A stretch of 64,000 nucleotides of DNA from Hysterium pulicare CBS 123377. Its lineage: Eukaryota; Ascomycota; Dothideomycetes; Hysteriales; Hysteriaceae. The DNA is taken from the NCBI GenBank assembly GCA_000467715.1, contig AJFK01000144.1:37805-101804 (forward strand), read 5' to 3'. Made by a program: the position numbers and the translations under genes. Under the pieces are notes generated by a model, which searched no databases, was not told the DNA's origin, and saw nothing but the letters and a program-made list of their open reading frames with translations. Positions 20,451 through 32,089 of the stretch are shown here, one piece after another; position 1 is the first letter of the stretch; each line of letters starts with the position of its first letter.

Positions 20451-21997
20451 CTCAAGGGCTTGTGGAAGAGGTTGAAAGAGAAGGCTTATTTCAGAGAAGT
20501 TGGTTGTGATCACTCAGGAAAAAGTTGAGAAGAACAGAAGTTCAGCTGTTGACCTATCCTGACTGAGGGAAAATGCTGTGGTGGAAAGCAATTGAGAAGG
20601 AAAAGCGGTGGATTAAATAGAAAATCCTCGCTTACCGTTGCCTGGTCATCCGCGGTGAGGGGCGCTGTGTGTATGTTTTGAGCAAATTTGTGTGCGGTTG
20701 CTAGCCGACGATGTATGACGTAGTTGCGGTTGTGTTTATTATTGCCCAATGGTGTGGTCTGAGCTTTTGCCGTTTTGAAGGCGGTGTGGTGATGATGATC
20801 ATGAGTAGTCAGGGGTAGTGATATGCAACAGCAGAGGGGATCGTGCAGTGTGGGATTGTAGAGTGGAGAAGATAGGTATTACTAGAGGGTGATAAGAGAG
20901 AGGAGCTGGAAAGGAGGAAAGCGAATATGCTCTGAAGGACGCGAACTGGATTTGAGGAGCTTCCCGCAGCTCAATCGTACTGTGGAGAGCGAGGGAAAAG
21001 ACGTAGGCCGACTGGAACCGAATGGAGGTGTCTTACATATATGTAGGCCTGCTTAAGTATATGTTTTAATTGAACTTATAGGTAAAGAGACTAAACATAG
21101 TTTCTAACTATATAGCTATAGGTAGTTATAATAGCCTTGAGCAATTAGCTTAACTAAACATTATTATTGGGCAAGAAGACTTACAGCTGTTAACGGCTAT
21201 AGAAACCTCCCAGGATGTAACGATCAAGGAAGCTAGACATAACGATAGAGCCTATTGAGGAAAACCGTCGCCATACACAGTAGAATCGAGTTCTGGGAGC
21301 CAGATCAAGTCCAGTTCGCGCCTGCTCCCTCAAAGAGCTATAAGAAAGTCCTACATCTCTGCATTTGGTCTTCTGGAAAGAGGAAGATAGGGGAAAGCTA
21401 CAGAATTCACGACAGGCGCTGACAAGGAGATGAGAGGAAAATAGTATCACACATAGGAGAAGTAATCGATGTGTGCTTGTCTCACAAGCATTCCTGCATT
21501 AGACATGTACGCATGCCAGACCCCCTAAGGGTGCTACCTATATACAGAGTTACAGTCCACACAGCCATGATCCGCTATGCCAATCGCTATAATTTGAAGG
21601 CGGGGTATACAAAATCGCTCAATCGCCCGTCCAGCTGCTGATTCAAAAAATTAGATCCAGTCTACTCGATCCCACCACGTCGCCCTCAAGACGAGATAAT
21701 AATTGGAAATGTAAGACAGAGGAAGAAGGTAAGGTAAATGTAAATGCACCACACGCCACTGCTGATGAGTATGAAAGGACTTTCAAGGCTGATGCTTGCG
21801 CTTAAACGCCAGGATATGATATACAGAAGTAGGAAAGGAGATTTTGTTCTCAAGGAATGGTTCCCGACATGTTGTGCTGCGGATTCGGGTATATGTTGGA
21901 TAAAGGGAAATGAACAAGTAGAGCAGTGTAGAGGATGTTGGACTTAGGTAGGCGCAGTTGTGACTGATGATTACGGATATTGAAGTGGATATGCTCC
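20451..21997. other. Intergenic with an AT-rich patch
   Basis: 21045-21140 is strongly AT-rich and full of TATA/TAGTTA-type words, in contrast with its surroundings; it could be a mutated relic. No coding feature is supported. Confidence 0.55.
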
Positions 21998-24691
21998 TTA
22001 TCGGAAGTTCGAGGTCGAATTTGAGGCTGCACCGTGCACGGTCGTGCCATTCGCTAGCCTAATTTGCAAACCCACTAGATCAATGGTAAAGCCATTCCCG
22101 AGATTCACATTGTTCGCATTGCGGTTGCTATTGCTGTTTCCCAAGAAGTTCTGTAAAGCTTCTTGCGCACTGACAGCAGTGTCCAGCTTGCTCGATTGTT
22201 GCAGAACAAGGAGTACTCCAATACGCGCAAAATCGAGCGCGGTTGCATTGCTTGACACAGGCAACGTCGCGGATGCTGTCGCAGATGGAGCAGAGGAGAC
22301 TGTCGTAGCTGTTCCGAGCGAGTCTGCTGTTGAGGAAGCTTCGAAAATGATACCGTTACTGGTAGCAGCAATAGCTTGACGTCGATGAATCTCGTAAGCA
22401 TCTGGAAGTGCTGTCATTGTTGGAAGGATGTGAACCGAAGGTGTCGAGGAGAGGTCGAATAGTGGGATATTAACTCCTTCTAGAGAACGGGAAGCCAGTC
22501 CATTGAATGTTACAAGCGCATTTTCCGAGGTGCAGCTAAGGTTTGCATTTGAGAAGAGAGACATAATAAGAGGAGCATCGAGTGGAATACTAAAGTTACT
22601 CTGCGCACCATCCAGCAAGCGAGGAATTGCTGTCCCAATTGTGGCATTATTTGCCCCAGAGGTGTTCATGGTCGTGCAACCTGCATCAGCGCTTGTTGAG
22701 CAAGTCTTACCGGTGAAACCGTTGGTACAAAGACAACTGCATGATGAATCTGGATTGACAATGGCAACGCCACCGTTTTGGCAGGCTATCGATGCGGCGC
22801 ATTGCCCGGCCTGAGTCGTCGCCGCAGGAGCATTCGGCGTTGAGTTGTTATTGTTGTGTCTCGTCTTTGGGAGAACGATCAAAACGACCGGAATAACGAC
22901 AGCCGCCGCGACTAGGAATAAGAGAACAATCATAAGCGTGATGAAGGTCCACAGAGGCATGCCGCAACATCGTCGGCCACGACGTGATGGTTTTGATGGG
23001 CTTTCAGCCTGAGAATAACCCTCCCCAAGTGCAAGACCAGACGGCCACCTTGATATACGTCTGTTAGGAGTCCTGTCTCCAGTAGGAGTGGCCTCACCGG
23101 GCGGTGGGAATGCTGCGAGCATATCGGATAAAGATCCAGACCGCCGAACCGGTTCCGCTTTCTTCTCGTATGCGCCTGCTTCCCAAAGGTCCAGGCCAAG
23201 TCTGCTGGCGGTTTTCCCACGATCGAGGTTCGCTGCCAGCCTCGTGGCTCTTCTGATCAAATCTGGTAAGCTTGTCAAGCTGCCACGTGCTTCTGCTTCG
23301 CGTACAACATCCACGTTTAAACGGGGCGGCCGACGATCTCCAACCCTTTCCGCCAATGACTTTTGGCGAGTTGGCATTTGTAGGGGATGCACGGGCGACT
23401 CCATCCCTTCTTTCTCAAAGTCTCGGGGAGATGAAACGTCCAAGGGAACCAGGGGCGAGCGAGATCTTGCTTTAGCTACTTTCGGCTTACCATCCCCGAG
23501 CCTTGGTCCGGTCTTTTTGATTGAATTTACTGATTCCGACGATGATGATGAAGGGTCAAGAAGGCCAGTGCCACTAGTAAGAGACGAGCTTGGTGGTCCT
23601 GGTGATCGAGACTGTTCTCTTGCCGAGCTAGTACCAATTGCAAGAGCGCCTGCAGCAGCACTCGCTTGAGCCGCCTTCTTCTTTCTGCTCGCTGCTGCCT
23701 TATCTTCCGCTCGTAAACTGTCGCCAGATTTGATAGTTGTCAAGGATGGTTTCGTTCGTCGTCCTAAACTAGCTTTTCTGACCAGTCCACTCTGATCATC
23801 GTGATCATCACCTCGGGAATGCCTTCCATCCTCACTCGGCCCTGGACTGGCCATGGGATGCTCCACATCAGAAGGTGTTCCTTCATCGTCGTAATAGAAG
23901 TCGTTCCCATTTGAAGGTATAACGTTACTGGACGCAAATGAAGCATGGTGGGATCTTGCACCTTCTGATTCTTCAGCAATGGGAGAAACATAAGATAATT
24001 GTGAGTAGTAAGTTGATGGGCCTCTCCGCGCAGACGGTGGAGGCCCAAGGTTGGGTGCCCGCCGCGGTAACTGCTGTACCGCGGGCATTGGTACCGGGAA
24101 ATCTGGGATCGACCCTAAGGATGACGAGGTCGAAGCCGCAGAGGATGTAGTTAACGGCCTTGATGAGCTTGTTGTGGGCGAGAGATAATCATTATCTTGG
24201 TACGGGTCCGCCGAAGCATGTGGCGCTCCGATGGGTGACGGATGCTGCATTGGAAGTTCTATTGATCTTTGATCCGACATTGGGGGCACATAGTTCGGCC
24301 TCGGAGGTCGCTCAGGTGGTGGTCCACGATCTCGAGGCTGCTGTTGAGGTTCCGCCACATACACGTCATCCGCGTCGTTTGGGAGAGGCCATTGCGGAAC
24401 CGGTGATATCGGATGTGCGCTGTCACTGCTAGAAGGAGGAGTTGGCATCTGCTGTGGCTGCGATCGGGCATTTTGCGCAGAGAATTGAGATACAAGTTGG
24501 TTCGGTCGTTGCGGTAGTCCGACAATTCTCGGCCTTTCTGGTGATATACCTGCTAGTCCTCTTTGCGCGGCCAATAATCGTTCTCGTGCTGCTCGGACAG
24601 ATCCCTCTCTTCTCCCATCCGATTCATCATTGCCTCTTCTACTCCCGGATCCACCATAGGCCGCACGGGCCTGGCGAGAATCGTAGCTCAT
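21998..24691 (-). CDS. Type II membrane protein with extracellular EGF-like module
   Basis: A single-exon ORF of 897 residues. The first 570 or so residues are disordered and cytoplasmic: Ser/Pro/Arg-rich, with PPPERPPRPNYVPP and basic RKKKAAQ segments. A Cys-Cys pair (RRCCGMPLW) precedes one membrane span (TFITLMIVLLFLVAAAVVIP). The C-terminal 290 residues are extracellular: an Asn/Thr linker, an EGF-like module (CAASIACQNGGVAIV, CSCLCTNGFTGKTC), then a domain with multiple N-glycosylation sites. No signal peptide is present, consistent with type II topology. Related fungal proteins are common but uncharacterised. The large phosphorylatable N-terminus suggests signalling or cell-wall linkage. 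Confidence 0.85.
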   Translation of the reverse strand: MSYDSRQARAAYGGSGSRRGNDESDGRREGSVRAARERLLAAQRGLAGISPERPRIVGLPQRPNQLVSQFSAQNARSQPQQMPTPPSSSDSAHPISPVPQWPLPNDADDVYVAEPQQQPRDRGPPPERPPRPNYVPPMSDQRSIELPMQHPSPIGAPHASADPYQDNDYLSPTTSSSRPLTTSSAASTSSSLGSIPDFPVPMPAVQQLPRRAPNLGPPPSARRGPSTYYSQLSYVSPIAEESEGARSHHASFASSNVIPSNGNDFYYDDEGTPSDVEHPMASPGPSEDGRHSRGDDHDDQSGLVRKASLGRRTKPSLTTIKSGDSLRAEDKAAASRKKKAAQASAAAGALAIGTSSAREQSRSPGPPSSSLTSGTGLLDPSSSSSESVNSIKKTGPRLGDGKPKVAKARSRSPLVPLDVSSPRDFEKEGMESPVHPLQMPTRQKSLAERVGDRRPPRLNVDVVREAEARGSLTSLPDLIRRATRLAANLDRGKTASRLGLDLWEAGAYEKKAEPVRRSGSLSDMLAAFPPPGEATPTGDRTPNRRISRWPSGLALGEGYSQAESPSKPSRRGRRCCGMPLWTFITLMIVLLFLVAAAVVIPVVLIVLPKTRHNNNNSTPNAPAATTQAGQCAASIACQNGGVAIVNPDSSCSCLCTNGFTGKTCSTSADAGCTTMNTSGANNATIGTAIPRLLDGAQSNFSIPLDAPLIMSLFSNANLSCTSENALVTFNGLASRSLEGVNIPLFDLSSTPSVHILPTMTALPDAYEIHRRQAIAATSNGIIFEASSTADSLGTATTVSSAPSATASATLPVSSNATALDFARIGVLLVLQQSSKLDTAVSAQEALQNFLGNSNSNRNANNVNLGNGFTIDLVGLQIRLANGTTVHGAASNSTSNFR

Positions 24692-27600
24692 CTATGCGAT
24701 CGAAGGAATCTTGAGGGTAGGTTGTGCCTTCAGACAGGCACAAAGTCGGAGGGAAAGGCTATGAGATGCTGGCGAGTATATGGGAAATGAATGTACCTGC
24801 GCGCAGCTACAGGTGGAGGAAGGCGACCGTTTGCAATGGTCTCATAAGGCGCAGCCAGCCGCTGATTCCAGGATGCTGCATCCGCTAGCGGACAATCGAA
24901 TGAAGTGAAGGTCTCCGGAGCGAACGAAATGCACAAAACGATGGCCTCCTGTGGGGACCGTTATTCCCCACAGCTCAATGACTATATTCCAAAACGTCTA
25001 GTATCCACACCCTGGCACACGGCTTGCTCGTCTGGATCGGGTGGTGATAGTGGGGTAGCAGCTGTCACAGGACAACAAGAACGGGATAGGCTCTCGGATG
25101 CGGTAAGTCGCTGGGGTACTGCTTTCTTTACCTAAGTGGGACTGACTGAACCGAACCTCCGGTGGTGTTAAGGTCGAGATAGTATACGTGACAGTCCAGG
25201 TATTAGGAATTAACAGATTCTGTTCTTCTCACTCGCAGTCAGGAAAAAGATCCCTCGTATAATAGCAAGTGAATAAGAGGGAAGGGGGCGCGAAAAACAA
25301 GGCCCAAGAAGGCGTCGACAATGCTATTGCGGGCAGGAAGGATGAAACCAAGCCACAACAATACTCGGCGAACAGTCATGACAGGCAATAGTAGTAAGTG
25401 AGAGACAATGGCTGCTGAATAGCGCGTGACGACTTGTGACAAATGTTGTTGCAAAAAGCTGAAGTAGACTTTCCAAATGTGGGTTTCAGGAAAGAAAATC
25501 CGACGTACGCTATCACGACAATGCCATAACTGCAGACCTCGGTCTTGTTCAAACAGAGGGTGTCGGAAGAAATCGCTCTAGGTGGGCGAGGCGTATTTAT
25601 GGGGATGGGGAGTCAATTGCAATTGAGTCGACAATTCGCGTCGTAAGATGTATTCAGCAGCTGTGGTATTTTTATCGCGAAGTACAGAAATGGCCTTGGC
25701 GGTGAGATACGGGGAACGTTAACGAGAGAAATGAAAGGCAAGACACCAAAACATGCGACCTGAGAAGAGAAAGCTTCGAGCTCGAGGGAAGGATACCTCC
25801 AGGCACCTTGGTGAGAAGAAGAAGAAGACGACGACGACGAGAGGCGAAGAGAGCGACAGGTGGTCGGCACAGCACGAGGTGAGGAGATGGAGGCGCACGG
25901 CTGGGATGCGTGAAGACTCAGCACACACTGACAGAACAGGGCAAAGAGCGCGGATGGCCGAGGGAGTGGTCACGCACAGACTCTGGAACAAGCACAGGCG
26001 GCGAGGGAAGCGAAGATGGGGCTTGGGGGCTTTGGGGGCGTCGGCCGGCCCTGTCGCTGGCAATTTGCACGCCGATACAGGGGCGCTGTGCCGTGCAATT
26101 GGGCTGCATGGCTGGTGAAACATAGCGGCCTCTGCATCCCAGACGGCCGAGATTCAGCATCATGGGGGATCCGGCCGTCGATCTCGGATACCGTTGCCAC
26201 GGCCTCACAACGAGCAAGGAAGACGGCAGCGGTGGCCCACGCCCATCGCCATCCATCAGTAGAATTTATCGCGCAGCATTCATTCCGTCAATCATTCAGT
26301 CAGCCTGCGCCGGTCTTGGCTGCGCGGTGCTTTCCAAGTCTTCGTCAGCCACCAGAGTTTGGCATAAATTCTCCTCCCGAGACGAGCGTTGCCTGTCCCC
26401 GTGCGTTTGACAAACTGTCGCGGGAATTCCTGAATCGGCGGTCTGGAGCCCGATTCAGTGTACAACATTTGATATGGTGATACTCTCGCGGTACGAAGTA
26501 CTTCGTATGAACCAAGCGGTGCGAGAGCTGTCTCCAACTCGTCCAGGGCTCTGCTGGTCGCTGCACATCATCTTCCATCCCCTCATGTTCTCTCGGGAGT
26601 CGGCCGACCCATCCTATAGACAGGCGTGCTCAACACGGACGGGGTGTGGTTGCGGTCGAAGCGTGGCGCGCACGTTAATCCAAGCTGAGACTCGTGGTCA
26701 GCCTTCCCGCATCATGAAATTGCTGGGATTCCGTGTCACGACTTTGGTTCACTCCGAGTCGTTAAGATCAGACATCGCTGCTGTGCTACCCACTTTCCAC
26801 CAACAAAATCAATCCAACACGAAAAACGTACCTCAGCTAATTTCAGACGCGTGTTGATCTCGATGAGATCACCATCATGAATCCGTAAATGGTTGGAGCC
26901 TCTATGCGGCTCATCAAATTGCCCGCCTCCAGTCCTTCTATACCTTAGCCTCCGTGCAATGTCTCAAGGTGAATTCGCGCTGGCAAGGCTGCTGCCAGCG
27001 GTCTTCCGTCTCAACTCGTTCGTCTCTCACGGTATGGCCTGACAGAGTAGAGATTCGGGCAGATCGGAGATGACAACGTCCTCTATAGTACCTAATATGA
27101 ATCCACGTTGTACGGCAGTCAATCTTGGAAGCTATTCATAGCATGGGCAGCACTGACCGCATCTTCAAATTAGCAGGATAGATAGATCGCTCCTTCCAAG
27201 GCAAACCTGCTCACATTTACGCTTCACGTATTCCGAGGTGTTTAGGTAGTACTCCGGAGGGGTCCACGATTCTGGGGCAGCTAAATCCAAAGGTGAAGCT
27301 AATAGATCTCCACTCACTCCTCAAATTCCCCTACTTACCTCGGTCTACCCTATTTCTTCAGTTGATACATTTTCTGCAACGGGTTCAAAAAATGGCGTAT
27401 TACGCGTTTCCGTCCATACTGTTTGATCTTCCAACATCGCTTTCGCTTGCTCTCTCCTGGTTGAGTGAATTCCCAGCGTCCATGTATAGGTGAAGTCAAC
27501 CAAAACGATGACCCTCTGGGCTTTACCACACACGTCAAGTCCAAATTGTTATGTATGCTCAAAACTGCTTTGGAAATAGCTGTAGTCGGTTCTACTTTCC

Positions 27601-27801
27601 AGGATCAGTCGCTCACCATCGGAGCGTCGGGGCAGTGACCACCAAGTCATCATGAGCAGTCACTATGCTATGACAAGAGTTCGTCGCTGCTTCGATAGCA
27701 GTAAACATTTCAAGGGATTGTGCGACTGTTTGCCCATCTTCACCTCATCGCCACACCGAACTACAGGTTGAAGCCTCTTGTATTTTACTTCAGCGAACGC
27801 A
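24692..27801. other. Long intergenic region
   Basis: About 3.1 kb between two divergently transcribed genes without a convincing ORF. It includes a GAAGAAGACGAC simple repeat (25813-25850), a GC-rich core at 25900-26300 with overlapping spurious ORFs, and a perfect 16-bp palindrome at 26492-26507. It probably holds long upstream control regions for both neighbours. Confidence 0.55.
26492..26507. repeat. Perfect 16-bp palindrome
   Basis: TACGAAGTACTTCGTA is its own reverse complement. It lies in the long intergenic region and could be a dimeric transcription-factor site or a chance occurrence. Confidence 0.5.
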
Positions 27802-29400
27802 ATGAACCCAAACCAGCCTCAACATTTCAGCATCTCACATGAACTCCATGGACTTCCCATCTCCTCTTTCACCTCAAGTCCTAGAGCACTTACTGGTGGG
27901 TCGTCGTCGCATTATAGTTGTTGCTCGAAACGCCTGCTAAAGAAACGCTGGGACACAGGCCAACGCACAATTCAGCCTGGAGATTTCAGGCACGAGGGTC
28001 AAGACACCGCGACCCAGGTTTCTCAACACCCACCACAAAAAGTGCCATTGTTTCAATGGCCCGGGCCTTTAGATCCATACGACTTGAAGGAGTCGCCTAA
28101 TGGTGGTATTTCTCTTTTGCCTATCACGCAAAGTCAATGCACGCCAACAAAGACCTACCAACGTCAACGACAAGCTTCGTCGCCCAGAATCGCAAATGTC
28201 GGTGTTCGCCGGACCGAATATGCTCCTATGCTTCTTGGAAGTCCAGCGCGCCCAAGCCATTCGAGTCGAATGAAACAGCTCTTCCGGGATGTCAGATTTG
28301 AGAACTCTTCTCCAGGTCACAAGAACAATGTGTTATACCCTCAACTCCCCAACGTTTCGCGAAATCATTCGCTTGAGACTCCTCATCGCTTTCGCCGCTT
28401 TGGCCTTACAACCCCTATAATTCGCCCTTTCCCTCCCACACTTGACGCTTCGGCGAGCCCTACCGTTTCTTCCTTACACCGTCCAAACGAGATAGAAGAT
28501 ACGAATAGCTGTGCTTTATCGTTCCAGTGTAGCACTCCATTGCGACACGATGCTATCGCACGTCGCCTGTCTTGCTCAACATCAGGCTCCTGGTCTGGTG
28601 ATTCCGAGTATCTTACTGCGAACCCCTCAGTGTCGATTCAAACTCCTCCTGCAATTCCTCCAGAGCCTCGGATAACTAAATGGCTCTCCTCAGTATCCGT
28701 AAATCAATCGCCCGACCACTTACCTTCTCCGCCATCCCCGATCCCTGTGCTTGACAGTGCTAGCCCGGCAACTAGCCGACAGCATTCGTCAGAATTCTGC
28801 ATTCGCCTGAATGCCAAACGAAAAATCGCTACGAGCCTTGGAAGCATCCAAAGCTCTGAAGGACGTTCCGACGATGAACTTGATTCTGAAACTAGCTGTC
28901 TTCAGGGCACACAATCGCCGGAGTCGCTGAGTGGGCAAGCCGAAGGGACACCTCCGGCATCATCTCCGCCAAGCCCATGTCTCACCCCAGCACAGCATGC
29001 TGCGCTTCTCCGCGAGCCACTTAGTGTTCATTCGCTTCCTTTCACACGCGAAAGGAACATCTTCGACGGCGGAATCCGCCTGAGTAGTCCCTCCACACCA
29101 GTTGCAGAAGGAAGGGATAAGGACAATCAAAGTCATATTATCGAACATACACACAAACCCATTGACAAGGATCTGGATGAGGGCGGCGTTGACATCAATC
29201 TCAGCCCATTAAGTGACAATGTCACCATCGAACGCGGTCACCGCAGGCATGTCAAACAGAGTGGAGCCACGCTGCGGGCATTGGGCGAGACTAGGTTTGG
29301 GAGGCGCGGTTATAAGCCGGTGAAAGGCTTGGGTTCACCTCTTTCAAAGCCACATGCTGGGATCGTGTTGGGTTTGGATGGGACGGTGGACGCTGCATGA
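27802..29400 (+). CDS. Large disordered hypothetical protein
   Basis: A single-exon ORF of 532 residues from the first ATG (MNPNQPQHFSISHELHGLP). It is rich in Ser, Pro, Thr and His throughout, with many Ser-Pro pairs (SPSTP, PPSPIPVLDSASP) that look like proline-directed kinase sites. The C-terminal 50 residues are different: basic and ordered (RGHRRHVKQSGATLRALGE, TRFGRRGYKPVKGLG), possibly a short conserved motif. No membrane span or signal peptide. No family is recognised; regulatory or nuclear function is only a guess from composition. Confidence 0.72.
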   Translation: MNPNQPQHFSISHELHGLPISSFTSSPRALTGGSSSHYSCCSKRLLKKRWDTGQRTIQPGDFRHEGQDTATQVSQHPPQKVPLFQWPGPLDPYDLKESPNGGISLLPITQSQCTPTKTYQRQRQASSPRIANVGVRRTEYAPMLLGSPARPSHSSRMKQLFRDVRFENSSPGHKNNVLYPQLPNVSRNHSLETPHRFRRFGLTTPIIRPFPPTLDASASPTVSSLHRPNEIEDTNSCALSFQCSTPLRHDAIARRLSCSTSGSWSGDSEYLTANPSVSIQTPPAIPPEPRITKWLSSVSVNQSPDHLPSPPSPIPVLDSASPATSRQHSSEFCIRLNAKRKIATSLGSIQSSEGRSDDELDSETSCLQGTQSPESLSGQAEGTPPASSPPSPCLTPAQHAALLREPLSVHSLPFTRERNIFDGGIRLSSPSTPVAEGRDKDNQSHIIEHTHKPIDKDLDEGGVDINLSPLSDNVTIERGHRRHVKQSGATLRALGETRFGRRGYKPVKGLGSPLSKPHAGIVLGLDGTVDAA

Positions 29401-30551
29401 GTAAGTCTGGCTGCCGAGCTTTAGCAGGTGGTTAGATCCTTTAGTAAGTTGGGGTGGGTATTCTTGGTTATTTGGTAGGTAGGCGTGTACGATGAGTCTT
29501 TTGGAAACGTAAAGTATACATTTCATAATTTCTTTGATGAGCATCCCAATGTTTCTCATTGCTCAGTCTTCTCTTCTTCTTCTAGCCGACTGTCTCGTCA
29601 AGTTGTAGGCTCCGGATTGTAATGATCGCCAGCCGGATGACTTCGCAACCCTACTCTACAGTCTAGTAGCCTAGATCCAATGCGCTGACAGATGTGTTGT
29701 ACCGCATCTAGCCTCCAAAGTCATCTCACCGCCGCTGGGGCTTACAAAGAAACCGGCTACTAGATTCCTTCGTCTCTAAGATATTAATATCCCCATTCCA
29801 GCATCTTGAATCACCTTTCCCATTCGCCACAAGGCTCTGCAAAGAGGCCCAGCCGCCAAAACAATGGTGCCGCTGAATTCTTTCTCTGGTGCTGTGGTGT
29901 TATCAATACTGTAAATACTGAAATCACATGCCTGCGACATGGACTGCGTGGAAGATGGCGGGGGTGGATGATAATTATCCTCGTGAGTCTCACAATTCAT
30001 CTTTATTCATGACTATGAGGATGATCATTACCGCTTCAACATTGCTCAGCATCGCCTCCATCGCCGTCAATATATTCCCGCAAAGGAGACCGAAGATTTC
30101 CCCCTTTCACCAATTAAGCTATTCATCATCCGTTCCCGTAAACCAAAATTCATCAGTCCAATGCTTTTCTTTCTCTCCACTTCTCGCTACCCGCCCGACT
30201 TGTCGTTGTCCTCCAAAACTCCCGCACCAACACAACACCGCATATCCATTATCTCTTTCAGCGGATAATACACCGTCTTCCAAATTGCTCGTACCCCGAA
30301 CCATGCTGTGGAAGTATGTTCAATTTTGTACATCGGCTCAACAAACATCTCCTTTCAACACCACATAGTATTGTGGAACTCGAAAGTTTTTATGCTCAAC
30401 CTCGTTCAAGGCCGTGCTTTAGACCACGCCGAAGGACAGAGACCATCAGATACTCCAATAATACGCATTTGAAAACGGATTGTCTGGCTCGGAAAAGGTG
30501 TGGATTGCGAAGATTGAGGGAAGTGAGGGATTTTATATATGTTCGGAGGAC
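29401..30551. other. Intergenic, no supported gene
   Basis: Overlapping short ORFs on both strands. One (from about 30007) starts MTMRMIITASTLLSIASIAV, a signal-peptide-like segment, but continues into low-quality sequence. Confidence 0.45.
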
Positions 30552-30669
30552 GAGGAGCACGTGGCTGGAGGTCATGATACCCAAGTCCGATTAGGTAATG
30601 TGTAAGATCTTTTCGTTAGAGAACGTCTATAAAAGCTTTGCTTCTTTCTCCAAGATTCTCTTTCTCTCC
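30552..30669 (+). repeat. TATA-promoter module, copy A
   Basis: Shares an extended diverged block with 31969-32089: GAGGA(G/A)CACGTGGCTGGAG, then GAACGTCTATAAAAGC, then CTTCTTTCTCC. The E-box-like CACGTG, the TATAAAAG at 30629-30634 and the pyrimidine tract resemble a Pol II core promoter. A short ORF (MTGFVLWALFVG start, 30713) follows. Confidence 0.65.
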
Positions 30670-31185
30670 ACATTTCAACATCTGGATACCGCGAGTCGCA
30701 AACGCCAGGAAGATGACAGGGTTTGTGCTCTGGGCACTTTTCGTGGGAAAGCACCGTCCGTTGGCTGGATTAACCAGACCGCCTTGCAGCGTGCAATGTT
30801 TGCTTGCCATACACCGCCACAGAATATTTTTATGGACTGGAAGCCAAAATCTCCTAAGCGCCGACCGGAAATGTGGACTGTGGACGGAGAAGTCGTAGCT
30901 CCTATGGAGACGCCAATGGAAATGCGGGCATTAGCCAATAAAGGAGTCCATCATTACAGACAAACGATGCGCTTCTCCACCGCCTGAAAAAGCAATCTAT
31001 GGCAAAACCCTCAATACCCAAAGCATCTCCGACACCAGCCGCCAAAGGCATAAGGGGGATAAAGCTGAATGTATGAGATTCGAGAACACATAAAATCAAG
31101 AAAGTATTCGTTCGTGTTCGTGTGAGATACCGTCAAGTCTTTTCAAGCCTTGTAGAGTAACACCCCGTGGAGAGAGCAGAGGTTG

Positions 31186-31193
31186 CTTTTATA
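31186..31193 (-). promoter_or_regulatory. TATA-promoter module, copy C (core)
   Basis: Minus-strand TATAAAAG followed by CAACCTCTGCTCTCTCC, matching the TATA-plus-pyrimidine layout of modules A and B. The first ATG downstream opens only a 26-codon ORF. Confidence 0.45.
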
Positions 31194-31968
31194 GCACTCC
31201 CATAAATGATTCGCGGGAGTCTAGGCCACGCCGCTTGCTGACTTATCCTGAGACATTCTTGGACCAAACTTTCTATAAATTCCTACCGTTTCTGGCACAA
31301 AACGTTCTCTTCTTTACTAGCAAGACTCACTTCACGGCGCAGTATACCTGCACCTTGTTCTGCAATACAGCCGAATTCTCCGTCATGAGAACTCGGATAC
31401 AGAAGAGAAAGGTTTAAATGGAGCGTGGGCTTGTTCGAATCTGGCAAGAGAAGAAAATATGTGCTATACCAAAACGCGACATTCGAGATAGCAAAGTGGA
31501 CATGGAACCAAACTTATTCCCCCATAAGAAGAATATGGGTTGTTGGTGGCGGGAAGACTTCGTGATCGATTCCAGCGGCTGAGATCAGTGTCTCTTTGTA
31601 AAGGATCTGAGATAACGCTAATCTTCATCATGAAAAAGAACTAATAAATATTTCCATCTCACTCTCTAGAAACCATAACCTCCAGCTCCAGTCCAGCCAC
31701 AATACCTCTTGGAACCCTGAATCCAAATCCCGTTCCACCAGCACGCAAAGCCCGGCCATAATACGAATCTATAATACGATTCAAAACATTTATAGTTTCA
31801 AGCCACCAAGGGCGCAAAAGCATAGTTCTTGTTCATTTCCATAATTTGGCTGGTGACCGAGGTCGATTTCGACCATGCTGTTGAAGACGAGCTCAGGACG
31901 AACAGATTATATAGGTCTGTAGAACCTCGAGTCAAGACATGCCTCCCAATCTTTTGGCTTAGAGCCGC

Positions 31969-32089
31969 GAGGAACACGTGGCTGGAGGGTATGCTTTCTG
32001 CCGCTGGATTAAGTAATCCGGAAGGTCTCTTCAATGAAGGACGTCTATATAAAAGCAGCTCCTCTTTCTCCTAGATTTTCTTTTCCTCC
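31969..32089 (+). repeat. TATA-promoter module, copy B
   Basis: Diverged duplicate of module A: GAGGAACACGTGGCTGGAG, then GGACGTCTATATAAAAGC, then CTCTTTCTCC and TTTTCCTCC. The downstream ORF is broken after about 13 codons (MVAVLAVESSC), although the sequence matches the start of the 32769 ORF in a shifted frame. Confidence 0.65.

Noticed and set aside
25613-26857. Many ORFs of 70-150 codons in GC-rich DNA
   Set aside because: They overlap in all frames, have no domain, start context or splice support, and mirror one another across strands.
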